Part shown: positions 24,519 to 36,941 of the stretch, piece after piece | Layout of the letters: the number at the start of each line of letters is the position of its first letter | Numbering within the stretch: position 1 is the first letter of the stretch | Source: Adiantum capillus-veneris | Taxonomy: Eukaryota; Streptophyta; Polypodiopsida; Polypodiales; Pteridaceae | Assembly: GCA_014529385.2 (NCBI GenBank) | Contig: CM043959.1 | Span: 1,952,358-2,016,357, forward strand | Length of the DNA stretch: 64,000 nt | Direction: 5' to 3' | The notes under the pieces: generated by a model | What the model was told of the DNA's origin: nothing | The model's database searches: none | What the model saw: the letters and a program-made list of their open reading frames with translations, nothing else | Position numbers and translations under genes: made by a program

Positions 24519-25497
24519 TGTTGGGAGACGTTATAGCAACAACCTAATCGCAACCCATAAAAAATTATCAATCCATGGACCGACAACCCGGTTAGGGCAT
24601 GGAAGCACCAGCATCGGATAAATAGAATAAGAGAATTCATGAGTATACTCATCCAATGCAAGTAGAGATTAGCCATGGCAAGACTAACTCTAATCATACT
24701 CTAATCACTAATCAATCAACTCCTACACACATTAAGACCACCGAAGTCTGACTTACCATAGACTAGAAACCCAAAGCACACTAATGATAAGCACACACTA
24801 ATTGCATTGGCATTGGCCTCTCCAATCACCACATGCCAATCAAGGAAATTCATCAATATCTACATACATGAGGTGAATGGTGCTAGAGTTTCATAAAACC
24901 TATCCACACACAAGCAAACAATAGAACACACACACTAATTACAAAATTAAGAACCAACTTAATCAACCTAATTAGTGATGCTAAATATTGCGAGTTGAAT
25001 GCTTATAGAAGGATAAGAGTGGTTAATAGCAAGGTCATCACACAAACTCAAATCTAGAATAATGAGAAAGGTGAAACTACTTCATGACATAATGGAGTAG
25101 AGAAAAGTTAGACTAATGAGAAAGTAGAGATTAGATTAAAGATAACTTACTCTAATCACAATGGATTAGCACTAGCCTCTTAAGCATGGACATTAAGCTC
25201 AAGGTTAGGCCATCCATAGAGTGAACACTCAATAGAGGGCGATCTCTCAAAAGTGGATCTTCAAGAGTGGATACTAAAAAATGAAGCCTCCTTGCATAAA
25301 GGCTTCCTTTTAAAGGCTTTCACCACAATCCCTTCTACTATGGGTTTAAGTTTGAGCCCTCTAGCTACCATGTACAACTTTGGAACTCCCAATGAGCCTA
25401 AGACTTATACAAAGTGAGCTCGAAATATTATGCACAACCATAGCATATCTCCCGCTTTATGCATAACCGATGCAGCCTGTGTTAGATGTTGCTAACA
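24519..25497 (-). repeat. 5' LTR of element B (979 bp)
   Basis: TG...CA bounded (minus start TGTTAGC at 25497, minus end CCCAACA at 24519). Homologous to 16400-17362 and to the A LTRs. Confidence 0.9.
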
Positions 25498-25502
25498 TGA
25501 GC

Positions 25503-25999
25503 ATATGGAAAATTCAACATCTTGTAGTCCCCCTTTAACCTCCGAGTTGCAAAGAACTTTATCTATCCATAATTCTTAAAGCAGGTGCACTATGATTATG
25601 ATGCAAAGGTTGGAGAAATTGAAGCCGGTCTAGCCACGGGGCAAACTCCAAAAGTGGTACCACTCATTGGTGCTCTTCTAGTGACTATCCAAGATTATCA
25701 TGGAAAAGCAGATTTCCACATTATGAAGTTGGGTAGTTGCAAAGTTCTCTTGGGCATGCCTTGGCACAACAAGAATGATGCAACTCTCCACATTCGGAAC
25801 CGGACTCTTATCCATGCAAAAGGACAAGGGAGTCAATCTCAAAGTTTGACTGTCCGAACAAAAATCTGAATGAACTTTCTAGTTGTTTTATAATTAGATA
25901 CTTATGAACTTTGTTTGAAGAAGTATTGTTTGAAATGGATGGTATTTGTTTCAAACTTGTCATGGTGCTCATTTGAACTGTTTGACTCTGGTTTTAATA
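25503..25999 (+). pseudogene. Retropepsin fragment of element G
   Basis: The open block at 25585-25869 contains VVPLIGALLVTIQDYHGKAD and KVLLGMPWHNKND, followed by NRTLIHAKG. The LLGMPW motif is the C-terminal signature of plant retropepsins (usually L-G-x-D/P-W-L), and the block would be the distal half of the domain. The catalytic Asp region is not visible upstream. It follows directly on the right target duplication of B, and its downstream continuation is cut at about 26000 by F, so it is a piece of element G between two insertions. Confidence 0.55.
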
Positions 26000-26003
26000 C
26001 TGG

Positions 26004-28548
26004 TGAGGTAGTCCGGGGCGGGCGGCAAGAAGAGCGGCCTCTAAACACCCTTCGAGGCTCCCATGCTCCTCAATTGGAACTGGGGCAAGCACAATCAAAG
26101 ACAACAACAACCCACAGCCAGAAACCAGACAAGAAGAGGGGCACCACCTAGTTGTATATGCGAACTAGGACGCACGTAATATCTCCTTGTACTCAAACAC
26201 ACAAAGAGAGGGGAATGCAAGATAGCCACACACACCAAACACAAGCATTCACCACACCAGAATGAGGTAAAGTGCACAAATTAACTTGAGGAACTCAGTC
26301 TTAGACTTAAAGACTAGATACACACAAACCTTGGTGAGAAACTGAGAGACAACACAAAACTTGACCTTGTTCCCAATAGAATTTAGGTCACGGGAGCCCT
26401 CTCACCGAGCACCCTCTTACAATTGACTTTTTAGGCAAACAATTCAACAAGCCTTCAAACCACCAAGCATGAAATGGCACAACAGACTTCAAGGACAATA
26501 TACCTTCAACCACCTCATGAGCCAACTTATCAAGTCAATTTGGAGAGAAGAGTCGTAGTTGCTGCATACAATTGCACCCAAAACTATAAATCTTATTTAT
26601 GCACAAGAGTAGGCTACAAGTATGATGAAGAGTATGGCATCACTCCACTCCTCTAGATGGCATAACTAGCTTTAAGCTTCTCCATGCACCTATGTGTAGT
26701 GATGGAATAGAGAGCTCACAATGCACACACTCAACACAACAAGGCTTGAAGAGCGGTGTGTTGTGTGTGGAGAAAGGTGTGGTGTAGTGTGATCATGTGA
26801 TGATTTACAAGGGACAGAAGGGCTCTATTTATAGGTTTTAGAAGCCCCGATTAGGATTAGACCTAATCAAGTTTATTTGAAGAAATCAAAGATTATGCAT
26901 ATTTTTATTTTTTAAATGAGGGTGGGTCTCTCTTATCCTTTGAGTCACATGGATGTGTGCTCAAGGGAAGAGAATTATTGAGGATGAAAGGAGAGAGGAT
27001 TGAGTGAATAATTTGGGAGTGCCTACTCTAATAGAAAATAGAGCGTGTATGTTTACAATAAGGTTAGTGGTTAGTAATAATCACTACAAAATATTTACAA
27101 TATCATTCACCAAATGGTGCGATATATGATGAGAAAAGTTAGAGAAGGGATAAGCTTGTAAAGAGAGGTTGAGCTTTGGAGAAGTTGACATTCACCTCTT
27201 TACAGCACCGGGAGAAGAAGCGGTCAGCATGGTGAAGCTGCACGTGTCGATGAAGCTATGTTATCTTGAAACCTTGGATAATTCATGATAAAAGATTTCA
27301 TTTACAGAGGTTAACCTTGGATTTTTGCTGATTTGTTGGAGTTCTTTGGAAAGTTGAAGAGAATATGGTAATATGGACATATATGTAGAGAGAAAGGGGA
27401 ACACATAGGGGTGTAGAAATGGAGGATGAAGGCTATGGAGGTGTGAGAGAAGTGGCAATGGTGAAGAGGGTGAAATAGGACATGAGACTTGCAGGTTTGG
27501 GTGTGGGAAAGAGAGGGAGGAGTGTGTAAGAGTGGGTAGGTGTGTGGAAGGGTGAGAGAAAATAGGAAGATTTTTTGGTGTATGAGGTGGCAGTTTTGAA
27601 GTCGGCCATAAATTTCATGTAAAATATTCCTTGACTTTAAAATTTCTGAAAACATTATGAAAAATTATTCAGTTCACGAGCTACATTTTCTCTTTTGGAC
27701 ACATCCACAGATTCGGATCAAAAGAAGGTGCCAAAATTCGAATAAAAAGCTATCCCTGCAGCACCTAGTAAGGCTTGAAGTGGGCCACTATTTGAATCTT
27801 TTTCGTTTGTAGTCTTCCAAGTGATCCCCCCATACATCAACCATGACCTATTATTTCCAAGGAGCTTGCACACATGTATGGTATAGGATAAGTATCAAAT
27901 ATAATATATACTTGTGGGATAAGAAGATAGGCTAGCTAGTCATGAAAAATGGACACATGGGATGCATGGTGGCAAAAAATATATAAAATAAAAGGAGGAA
28001 AATCATGAGGGAAGGGAGCCTCAATTATTCTTTACTTTGAGTGATTTATGGAATTTATTTGAAGATGAAATCTATGTACTTGTGAATATTTATCTGGGAG
28101 GGATGGAAAAAATATGACGGAGCCGATAAGGTTACTGGTGAATTTTTACTGTGAAGTCACATGAAGGTTTTTTCAAGGCTTGTGTGTGTAGAGCTTAAGG
28201 GATAGAATGATAGTAGAATATGTATAAGGAATGATACACGATGGAAGCTAGCATACTTAGTGCTGATAACACACACCTAGGAATATATATTTATGTAAAT
28301 ACAAAAAATTTGAAAAAAACCCTTTATACTTAGGTTGTTTATTTGACAGAAAATATTTACATGTAAAGATTTTTGTCTCCTAGGCTAATGACTCGCTCGA
28401 TGATTTGATAAAAAAAAGGTGATAAACACCCTAAACGCACGCACACTATTTACAATGAAAAGGCGAGCCTAGTCATTGTGCTGGGGTGTTTTTGTGGGGT
28501 AAAGTGGCTTCTCAAAATATTTTATGAGAGCCGAAAAAATGGCTATCA
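26004..28548 (-). repeat. 3' LTR of element F (about 2.55 kb)
   Basis: Nearly identical along its length to 34370-36941. On the minus strand it starts TGATAGCC and ends CTACCTCA. A plant-type TATA box, CTATAAATAG, lies on the minus strand at 26824-26833. Confidence 0.92.
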
Positions 28549-28566
28549 TTTAGCTCTCCCCTAGAT
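28549..28566 (-). other. Polypurine tract of element F
   Basis: On the minus strand ATCTAGGGGAGAGCTAAA directly precedes the LTR start TGATAGCC. Confidence 0.75.
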
Positions 28567-28705
28567 GATGGTACATTCATGTACCATCAAAAGGCATACC
28601 TTCCAATGAGAGTGTTTTTCGATCCTTCGTGATATTTGGTGCCTTAATTGAATCTTCATCTTGTAGTACCAAGCTCAAAGACTTACATGGTATTGTAACC
28701 GTTCG

Positions 28706-29930
28706 TTACTCTTGTAGATACTCTGGTAGAACTCGACTCAAATAGGGCTTTAATCGATACCCATTCACCTTCTTGGGGTGCTCCTTGCCATCCAAATCCA
28801 TGAGTTGATAGTAGCGTGAATAGTAGGCCTTCTTCACAATGTAGGGACCCTGCCGTCTAGTATTGAACTTCACATCAAAGCGATTGTCAAGGTGATTATC
28901 ATACCTTAGCACCAAATCTCCTTCCTTGATCCCTTTGTCTTTCACCTTTTTGTCGAGCTTGTCCTTTATTTGATTAGCCTTTCTTTTATAGCACTCATAA
29001 GCCACCTCCCGTTTCCATTCTAGTTATGCGAGGGTGAGAAGGCGATCTTCCCATGCTGCTTCTTTGCCTTGTGCCACCTTTCCATGAAGTCGCATCATTG
29101 GAATGTTGAGCTCGATGGGTTGCAAAGCTTTCTTGAACATAAACTAGCTAAAAGGGTGTGAGCTCTGTCGCTTCCTTGTAGGTAGTCCAATAGGCCCACA
29201 ATGCTCCATCCAAGAAGTCATCCCATAGCTTTGTCTTGTTCTTTACCATCTTCTAGATGATTCTTGCAATGATGCCATTAGCCTTCTCTACCAAACCATT
29301 TGACTGAGGATAGTAGGGTGTGCTATGGTGAAGCTCATCACAAACTTCTGTGAGCAAGCCCTTCCTAAATCCTGGACCATTATCAGAAATGATCTCCAAA
29401 GGTGTGCCAAATTTGCAACAAATGTGAGTGTACACAAATTTGCTAACTGTCCTCTCATTTACTCTTGCCACACTTTGAACTTCTACCCACCTAGTCATGT
29501 AGTCTATGGCCACCAAGATATACAATTGTCCATTTTTAGTCCTAGGAAATGAACCCATAGCATCAATGCCTCATTTTTCAAACGGACCATTTGCAAGGAC
29601 TAAGTGACGTAGACCATGCAACAAGCACTTGTTTCCATTAATCTGACAATTGTGACAGCTTTTACACCAATGTTGAACATCAATGTGCAAGCTTGGCCAA
29701 ACATACTTGGCATTCAAAATCTTTTTCGCAGTGAGTTCCCGTGCAAAATGAGCACCACACGTTTTCTCATGCAAACCTTTAAGAATGGCTGGAATCTCCT
29801 TGGTTGTCGGTATTCTCCTGCAAACTTGATCTTTTACTCTTTAGTAGAGGGCACCTTCCAAAAACAAATACGAACTCGCCTTCTTCATGAGCCTCCTCTT
29901 TTGAGCCTTTGTGAAGCCTTCTGGAAGCTC
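28706..29930 (-). pseudogene. Integrase of element F
   Basis: The zinc module lies at 29571-29774 and upstream (HEKTCGAHFARE, then CKSCHNC). The catalytic core follows at 29253-29570: GIDAMGSF supplies the first Asp, IISDNGPGFRKG the second, and NGLVEKANG the Glu. One stop (TGA at 29571, probably a former Trp codon) separates them in the same frame. A further frameshift precedes the C-terminal domain at 28706-29005 (GDLVLRYDN, then RQGPYIVKKAYY and GYRLKPYLS), which is the GPY-type module. No chromodomain is seen, as expected for Tat elements. Integrase would join element cDNA to host DNA in the nucleus. Confidence 0.8.
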
Positions 29931-30017
29931 GCCCTCTAAAATGTAGCTCACAATGGGAGCCAATGACTCCATCCCCTGGTACCTTGGTTGCTTAATCACT
30001 GTTGCTGCCATGATGAC

Positions 30018-30497
30018 CTACACTTCACTCTCAACACATGCAACTACTTTTTGGGCAAGCAAATCAGCATCTTCATTCTGTTTCCTAGGAATATGATACA
30101 ATTGTACTTCTTCAAATTGATTGAAGAGTTTATGGATGGCATGAACCTTTTTCCTTAGCCTTTCATTCTTACAAGACCAAGTACCTAGAATTTGCTTTAC
30201 AATGAGAAGTGCATCCCCTTTTACCATGAGACGCCGTATCTTTTGAGAAACACACATCTGCAAACCATGGATTAGTATGTCGTACTCTGCTTCATTACTG
30301 CTCATGGAACCGGGAAAATTCACATGCTCTTTCATAACAACCTCACCATTTGAATTAAGCAACACAAGCCCTCTCCCTGATTTTCCTGTAGCCTTCTTAA
30401 ATGCTCCATCAAAGAACAAGGTGAATAAATTTGGTAAATGCCTTGGTGGTGGTAAGGGTAGGGTTTTCACTTCAGGCACCTTGATGTCCCTTTTCAT
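30018..30497 (-). CDS. Archaeal-type RNase H domain (aRNH) of element F
   Basis: The block runs 159 codons and is open. LFFDGAFKKATGKSGRGLVL gives the first catalytic Asp, SSNEAEYDILIHGL the Glu, VKGDALLIVKQI the second Asp, and RKQNEDADLLAQ the last Asp region. A second RNase H of archaeal type placed between the ordinary RNase H and integrase is a known trait of plant Tat-clade elements. As part of the polyprotein it would help remove the RNA template after reverse transcription. All expected acidic residues are present, making this the best-preserved domain of F. Confidence 0.8.
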   Translation of the reverse strand: MKRDIKVPEVKTLPLPPPRHLPNLFTLFFDGAFKKATGKSGRGLVLLNSNGEVVMKEHVNFPGSMSSNEAEYDILIHGLQMCVSQKIRRLMVKGDALLIVKQILGTWSCKNERLRKKVHAIHKLFNQFEEVQLYHIPRKQNEDADLLAQKVVACVESEV

Positions 30498-30498
30498 G

Positions 30499-30927
30499 CA
30501 TTCTATGGGTGAGAATCCCTACTAATTGTGCACGTGCACTATCTTCTACTCTGAAAGAGTATTGGAAATTTTGCAATTCCATGATCCATTTTGAAATCCT
30601 GGGACTTAGTGTCATTTGAGATGACACCCAAGGAAACAAGTTTTCAGCAGTGATTATGATAAAGGGTTTTGGTAGGAGGTAGGATCTAAACTTTCTCACT
30701 ACAAAGAAAAGAGAAAGCATCATAGATTATGCTTCTGTGTAATCCTTTTCAAGTGCATTCATGACCCGGCTAGCAAAGTAGACATGCCGCATCCTAGTGC
30801 TATGAGGATCTTGCTGCAACAATACCGCACCCAATGTCTCTTTACCCACACTTGAGCTAACAAAGAATGTAAACTCCCAATGTGGAGGCATGAGCGTCGT
30901 AGTTCCGCCAAAACCATTTTTATACAA
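30499..30927 (-). pseudogene. Ordinary RNase H domain of element F
   Basis: Two adjacent frames. 30727-30927 contains GAVLLQQDPHSTRMRHVYFA and SRVMNALEKDYTEA, the start of a retroelement RNase H. 30472-30723 continues with FRSYLLPKPFIII and SKWIMELQNFQYSF. The usual first Asp region upstream is degraded. It lies between RT and aRNH and is inactivated by stops and frameshift. Confidence 0.65.
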
Positions 30928-31942
30928 GAAAAGTACTCTTCAAGCTCATCAGACCATGCAAACTCTACATGTTGTGTCAATTTTTGGAGGGGGTGAAGTA
31001 ACTCCAATGCCAAGTGAATGAAGCGTGACATGTACTTCACCTTTTGAATAAATGAAATTACCTCCTTAAGACTCTCTGGTGATGGTAGCTCAATGAGAGC
31101 TTGTGCCTTTGCTGTATCTACCTCAATACCTTTGGAAGAAACCTTGTGACCAAGCAAGATCACTTCATCCTCACCTATGTGGCACTCTTCAAGCCTTCTT
31201 CTACCTTGCAATGATTTAGAGCTATAGATGCAAAAATCATCTATGAATACTCTAGTAGACTTCCCAAAGAATGCTTGAAACACCATGTTCATGAATCGTT
31301 GAAACGTTGCTGGAGCATTTTTCAAACCAAACGGCATGACTCTAAAAGAAAAACAACCCCAAGGGGTGATGAAGGTTGTTTTTAATTGATCCTCCAATGC
31401 AATACCTATTTGAAAATAACTAGAGTAGCCATCACATACCATGTACTTTTCTTTACTTGCCACCTCATTAAGAATCTCATCTTGAAATGGGAGGGGAAAG
31501 TGATCCCTTTTTGTTGCCTCACACATACCCTCCACTTGCCATTCTTTTTTGGAGTGACCACAACTGGAGAGACCCACTCAAAATTCTCTACGGGGTAGAT
31601 GAAACTTGCTGCTAGAAGCTTCCTCACCTCTTTGAGTAGTGCTTGCTCTTTGATGACTCCTAACCTTCGTAGCTTTTCTGCTTTAGGTTTGGCCTCTGGC
31701 TTTAGCTCGATCTTGTGTTGAATGGCATCCACTCCATGTACATCTGTGTAATCTTTAACAAAAAGCTTAGGAAACTTTCTTAGCACACTTTTGAATTCCT
31801 CTCTTTCCTCCCAAGTAAGAGTCTTTGACAACATACCATCTAGCATTTCTTCATCATGCAAACTTTGGTTCTCCTGGGGGGCTACCTCTTTTAAACCTTG
31901 GCAAGATGTCTCTATGTTATTTGGCTTAAAACTTACACCCAT
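30759..31942 (-). pseudogene. Reverse transcriptase of element F
   Basis: The N-terminal part (31406-31942) carries FPKLFVKDYTDVHGVD and WVSPVVVTPKKNGKWRVCV. The central part (30759-31577), in another frame, has FRVMPFGLKNAPATFQRFMN and VFIDDFCIYS; FIDD is the catalytic motif at about 31234-31245. A small deletion around 31500 removed the residues after KWRVCV and shifted the frame. The thumb region (ILLGHKVSSKGIEVD) is readable. Non-functional as it stands. Confidence 0.8.
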
Positions 31943-32056
31943 GACTTCAATGGATGACTCCTCCTCCGTAGTGCTACCACTGCTTTCTTCTTCCGAGGTT
32001 TCATCGATCTAATCATCCCCACTTTCTCTTTGAGAAGATTCCTCTTGGAGCTCCTC

Positions 32057-33337
32057 TTAACATTGCTCCTTCATGTCAAAGACAACCTTCTTGTGATTTT
32101 CATTCCTGCAAATCAACTTTCCACTTTCCCAATCCTGCAAAGCTCGCATTCTCATTAGCCACGGTCTACCTAGGATAAATGGATAGCCATTTCCCCTTGT
32201 AGACATAACATGGAAATCAATAGCCTTCTTAATGCCGAAAGCTTCCACAGAAACATTCTTACAAACTCCCAAACACCTAGCCTTGCTATTATTTTCCATT
32301 TTCACTTTGATTTCAGGCATCTCATGAATGTGCATACCTAGTCTCTGCATAAGGTCCTCTGTCATGATGAAAATTTGTGCGTCCCCATCCACTAGACCCT
32401 TCCTAACTAGTTTTCCCTTGATATAGAAATCTAGCACAGGTGTAATATCCTCATTCATTTGGGCATGTGCAATTTTAACAACAGGAACATTTTCTTTCCT
32501 GCTTCTCCTAGTGCTAACTGCCTTTGTCAACTCCCTCCTAACTTGTGGGCACAATGAAAGAAATTGAGGCCATGATATGCTTGGACCTTTACCTCTCATG
32601 TCCTCCATAAGTTTGTAGAGAGCCATACCATGTCCAAGAGGGAAGTATTGAAGGTTGATGTGGTGCCGGGTCCTCTTGGCTTCCTTGGTTTCCTTTGCTT
32701 TTTTTCCTCGTCCATGGTCACTTTGTGATGTTATTCCTTCCTTTTCCTTACCTTTTCTCCGCCCACGTTTGATGCCATTTGCTTCAATGTCACCCTCTTT
32801 GGATTGTGTGACTTCTACAACATTGACATTTGGGTCAGGCAAAGATGGAACTCCTTTCACCCCTTGTGGAGGTGGTCTTGGTCCATTTGGCCTTTGTAGC
32901 AGCCTCGGTTGTTGACCAGCTCCACCTGCATTCATCACTGGGTAATTCAAGTTAGGTCTCCCTGGCTCCCCACGGGGCCAAGGACAATTATACATCCCAT
33001 GCCCATACTTTCTGCAATTCCAACATTGCAAGACTCTCCTAGGTCGTGGATCTCGTTCTTCAGACTTCTTTGCTTGTCCCTTTGGACCTACAGCTTGTGC
33101 AAGGTGAATTGACAGGTTGCTTAAAGATTCATTTAACTTTTCAATCACTTCCATCGTTACCTTAGGAAGCTCCCTAGATGTTGATGCTTGTGACTTACCT
33201 TTGGGTCTAAGACCTTCTATTGGAACCTCTCCCTTTAGGCACTTGAGTTTCCTATACTTCTCAACAGCCCTAGTTTCAACTGCATCAAAGGTAGCAAGTG
33301 CACCCACCTCTACTTTTACATTAAGGTCAGGAAAGAG
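32057..33337 (-). pseudogene. Gag zinc knuckle and retropepsin of element F
   Basis: A long frame in phase with the capsid frame upstream, separated from it by one TGA. CWNCRKYGHGMYNC (about 32990-33035) is a classical C-X2-C-X4-H-X4-C knuckle, followed by a Pro/Gly-rich linker and a Lys-rich stretch. The retropepsin lies near the end: GLVDGDAQIFIMTEDLMQRL, with DGDA where the family usually has D-[ST]-G-A or D-G-G-A, and FILGRPWLMRMRA as C-terminal signature. The Gly-to-Asp change next to the catalytic Asp probably abolishes activity. Stops TAA (32057) and TAG (32009-32011) then separate PR from RT, all in one phase. Confidence 0.8.
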
Positions 33338-33832
33338 TCAGGCTATAAACCTCTCCCTCTTTAGAAATTCTACACCATCACCAGGGTTAGCAACATTTCG
33401 TATCCATAGAACCCAAAGACGTAGAAACTCTTGCTTGTACAAGTAGTAGTCATCTAAGTCTTTTTGCTTATGAGAAACAATGTCTTGACATAATTTTTGA
33501 GTGTTTTGGGGATCAAACAAGTATTTCTTGAAACGATTCAAAACTTCCGTGTAATTATCCTTAACTTCCTCAGGCAAAGAGTCAAACCAAGTGCTAGCAT
33601 CTTTCCTAAGGACTACCTCAAACATTTTGACACGTTCTTGATCAGTTACTATCATCTTGATACGGCAAGACATCTTGAAATTTTCTAAAAATAATTCTAC
33701 ATCCTCTTCAGGCTCTCCAAAGAAAAGAGGATATCCAGACATTTGGAGTTGGCTCTCCATTGAATTGATTTCAAAGTGACGCACGTTTTTTTTCTTAAAA
33801 AGATCTACACAATAATGTTTTCTAAATGGCAA
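33338..33832 (-). pseudogene. Gag capsid (Retrotrans_gag-like) of element F
   Basis: YPLFFGEPEEDVELFLENFK begins the capsid. KMFEVVLRKDASTWFDSLPE and YTEVLNRFKKYLFDP are typical of the plant gypsy gag domain, and DIVSHKQKDLDDYYLYKQEF closes it. The frame ends in a TGA at 33338, and translation in the same phase continues into the zinc-knuckle frame, so gag was originally one reading frame. The start at 33832 is the first available codon after upstream stops and uncertain. Confidence 0.75.
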
Positions 33833-34349
33833 TCTATTCTACAACAAAATAAAAATATGCACATCAAATGATCTATGATAATCAATAAGAGGCAAGATAA
33901 CAGGGTTTGGTGATGCAAGAATTTCTCCTACTCTTTGGGCACCAAATATGAACACCATATGTTGTTGAAAATGAATCTTTCTACTAATTGCAATGTTTAT
34001 TCTAATGTGTGGAGTGAAATGGAAGGGGAAAAACCTCTATTCTTGGGCCATTATCCATTGTCTATGCATGACCTAATGCTTAAAACAAAACAAAAATATA
34101 GACATCCAAACTAAGGTTGTACCTAATGAGAGGCAAAATAAAAGGATTTACTAAAGCATTTATCTCGGCCAACCTATGAAGACCTAAAATTCTATGAATT
34201 ACACGTTGAAATTGCAACTTAGTACTAACAATTGTGTGTACCTTTTGCCTTGCAATGGGAATGAAAGGATCATACAAATTCTCATGATTCATGCAAATTA
34301 CTTGACTATGCTAAACGTTGAACCTACATAGAAACATACACAAGCCTTC

Positions 34350-34369
34350 CTCAGTGGGGGCACCAAAAT
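34350..34369 (-). other. Primer-binding site of element F
   Basis: On the minus strand the LTR end CTACCTCA is followed by ATTTTGGTGCCCCCACTGAG. The position is right for a PBS. The matching tRNA was not identified. Confidence 0.65.
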
Positions 34370-36941
34370 TGAGGTAGTCCAGGGCGGGCGGCAAGAAGAG
34401 CGGCCTCTAAACACCCTTCAAGGCTCCCGTGCTGCTCAATTGGGACTGGGGAAAGCACAATCAAAGACAACAACAACCCACAGCCAAAAACCAAATAAGA
34501 AGAGGGACACCACCTAGTTGTAGATGCGAACTAGGACGCACGTGATATCTCCTTGTACTCAAACACACAAAGAGGGGGGAATGCAAGATAGCCACACACA
34601 CCAAACACAAGCATTCACCACACCAGAGTGAGGTAAAGAGCACAAATTAACTTGAGCAACTCAGTCTTAGCCTTAAAGACTAGATGCACAGAAAGCTTGG
34701 TGAGAAACTGAGAGACAACACAAAACTTGACCTTGTTGCCAGTACAATTTGGGTCACGTGAGCCCTCTCACCGAGCACCCTCTTACAATTGACTTTTTAG
34801 GCAAACAAATCAACAAGCCCTCAAACCACCAAGCATGAAATGGCACAACAAACTTCAAGGACAATATACCTTCAACCACCTCATGAGCCAACTTATCAAG
34901 TCAATTTGGAGACAAGAGTCGTAGTTGCTGCATACAATTGCACCCAAAACTATAAATCTTATTTATGCACAAGAGTAGGCTACAAGTGTGATGAAGAGTA
35001 TGGCATCACTCCACTCCTCTAGATGGTATAACTAACTTCAAGCTTCTCCATGCACGTATGTGTAGTGATGGAATAGAGCGCTCACAATGCACACACTCTA
35101 CACAACAAGGCTTGAAGAGTGGTGTGTTGTGTGTGGAGAATGGTGTGGTGTAGTGTGATCATGTGATGATTTACAAGGGACAGAAGGGTTCTATTTATAG
35201 GTTTTAGAAGCCTCGATTAGGATTAGACCTAATCAAGTTTATTTGAAGAAATCAAAGACTATGCATATTTTTATTTTTTAAATGAGGGTGGGTCTCTCTT
35301 ATCCTTTGAGTCACATGGATGTCGGCTCAAGGGAAGAGAATTATTGAGAATGAAAGGAGAGAGGATTGAGAATAATTTGGGAGTGCCTACTCTAATAGAT
35401 AATAGAGGGTGTATTTTTACAATAAGGTTAGTGGTTAGTGGTTAGTAATAATCACTACAAAATATTTACAAAATCATTCACCAAATGGTGAGATATATGA
35501 TGAGAAAAATTAGAGAAGGGATAAGCTTGTAAAGAGAGGTCGAAGCTTTGGAGAAGTTAACATTCACCTCTTTACAGCACCGGGAGAAGAAGCGGTCAGC
35601 ATGGCGATGTTGCGCGTGTCGATGAAGCCATGTTATCTTGAAACCTTGGATAATTCATAATAATAGCCTTCATTTGTAGAGGTTAACCTTGGAGTTTTGC
35701 TGGTTTTTGGAGTTCTTTCAAAAGTTGAAGAGGATATGGTAATATGGACATATATGTAGAGAGAAAGGGGAGCAACATAGGGGTGTAGAAATAGAGGATA
35801 AAGGCTATGGAGGTGTGAGAGAAGTGGCAATGGTGAAGAGGGTGAAATAGGACATGGGACTTGCAGGTTTGGGTGTGGGAAAGAGAGGGAGGAGTGTGTA
35901 AGAGTGAGTAGGTGTGTCGAAGGGTGAGAGAAAATAGGAAGATTTTTTGGTGTATGAGGTGGCAGTTTTGAAGTCGGCCATAAATTTCATGTTAAATCTC
36001 CCTTGACTTCAAAATTTTTGAAAAAAATATGAAAAATTATTCAACTCAAGAGCTACTTTTTTTCTTTTGGACACATCCTCAGATTCGGATCAAAAGAAGG
36101 TGCCAAAATTCGAGCAAAAGCTGTCCCTGCAGCACCTAATAAGGCTTGAAGTGGGCCACTATTTGATTCTTTTTCCTTTGTAGTCTTCCAAGTGAGCCCC
36201 CCATACATCAACCATGACCTAATATTGCCATGGATCTTGCACACATATATGGTATAGGATAAGTATCAAATATAATATATACTTGTGGGATAAGAAGATA
36301 GGCTAGCTAGTCATGAAAAATGGACACATGGGATACATGGTGGCAAAAATATATAAAATAAAAGGAGAAAAATCATGAGGGAAGGGAGCCTCAATTATTC
36401 TTTACTTTGAGTGATTTATGGAATTTATTTGAAGATGAAATCTATGTACTTGTGAATATTTATTTGGGAGGGATGGAAAAAAATATGACGGAGCCGATAA
36501 TGTTATTGGTGAATTTTTACTGTGAAGTCACATAAAGGTTTTTTCAAGGCTTGTGTGAGTAGAGCTTAAGGGATAGAATGATAGTAAAATATGTATTAGG
36601 AATGACATGCGATGGAAGCTAGCATACTTACGCCTGATAACGTACACCTAGGAATATATATTTATATAAATACAAAAAATTTGAAAAAAACCCTTTATAC
36701 TTAGGTCCTTATGTTGATAGAAAATATTTACATGTAAAGAGGACCATAATATTATAAATTTAGTTTTTTGTCTCCTAGCCCAATGACTCGCTCAATGATT
36801 TGATTAAAAAATGTAATAAAAACCCTAAACGCAGCACACTATTTACAATGAAAAGGCGAGCCTAGTCATTGTGCTACGGTGTTTTTGTGGGGTTAAACGG
36901 CTTCTCAAAATATTTTATAAGAGCCAAAAAAATGGCTATCA
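34370..36941 (-). repeat. 5' LTR of element F (about 2.57 kb)
   Basis: TG...CA bounded, with a TATA box CTATAAATAG on the minus strand at 35191-35200 that would start F transcription leftwards. Differences from the 3' LTR are scattered substitutions and short indels. Confidence 0.92.

Larger units (their letters stand above)
16400..25497 (-). mobile_element. Element B: non-autonomous LTR element related to A, with nested insertion S
   Basis: LTRs lie at 16400-17362 and 24519-25497, flanked by the 5-bp direct repeat TGAGC (16395-16399 and 25498-25502). A PPT beside the left LTR and a PBS beside the right one show minus orientation. With S (20681-24143) removed, the interior is about 3.7 kb and non-coding, and it is collinear with element A except for the A-specific segment at 2.04-4.5 kb. 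It inserted into gag-pol of element G. The left LTR's outermost bases are mutated (TATTTATAGACG against TGTTGGGAGACG), so it is not recent. Confidence 0.85.
26004..36941 (-). mobile_element. Element F: complete Tat-like Ty3/gypsy element with dual RNase H
   Basis: Two long LTRs (26004-28548 and 34370-36941) are flanked by CTGGT (26000-26004 and 36942-36946; one base shared with the LTR end). PPT and PBS are in place. Minus-strand coding order is gag capsid, zinc knuckle, PR, RT, RNase H, archaeal-type RNase H, integrase, which is the Tat-clade signature. Stops and frameshifts interrupt the polyprotein several times, so it is defective, though the LTRs remain very similar. It interrupts element G. 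Confidence 0.9.

Noticed and set aside
26474-26656. A 60-codon frame repeated almost unchanged at 34840-35022
   Set aside because: It lies antisense in the two F LTRs, which are near-identical anyway, so similarity needs no coding constraint.
36053-36244. Short minus-strand frame ending near the F LTR middle
   Set aside because: LTR sequence with no motif; its counterpart in the other LTR is broken.
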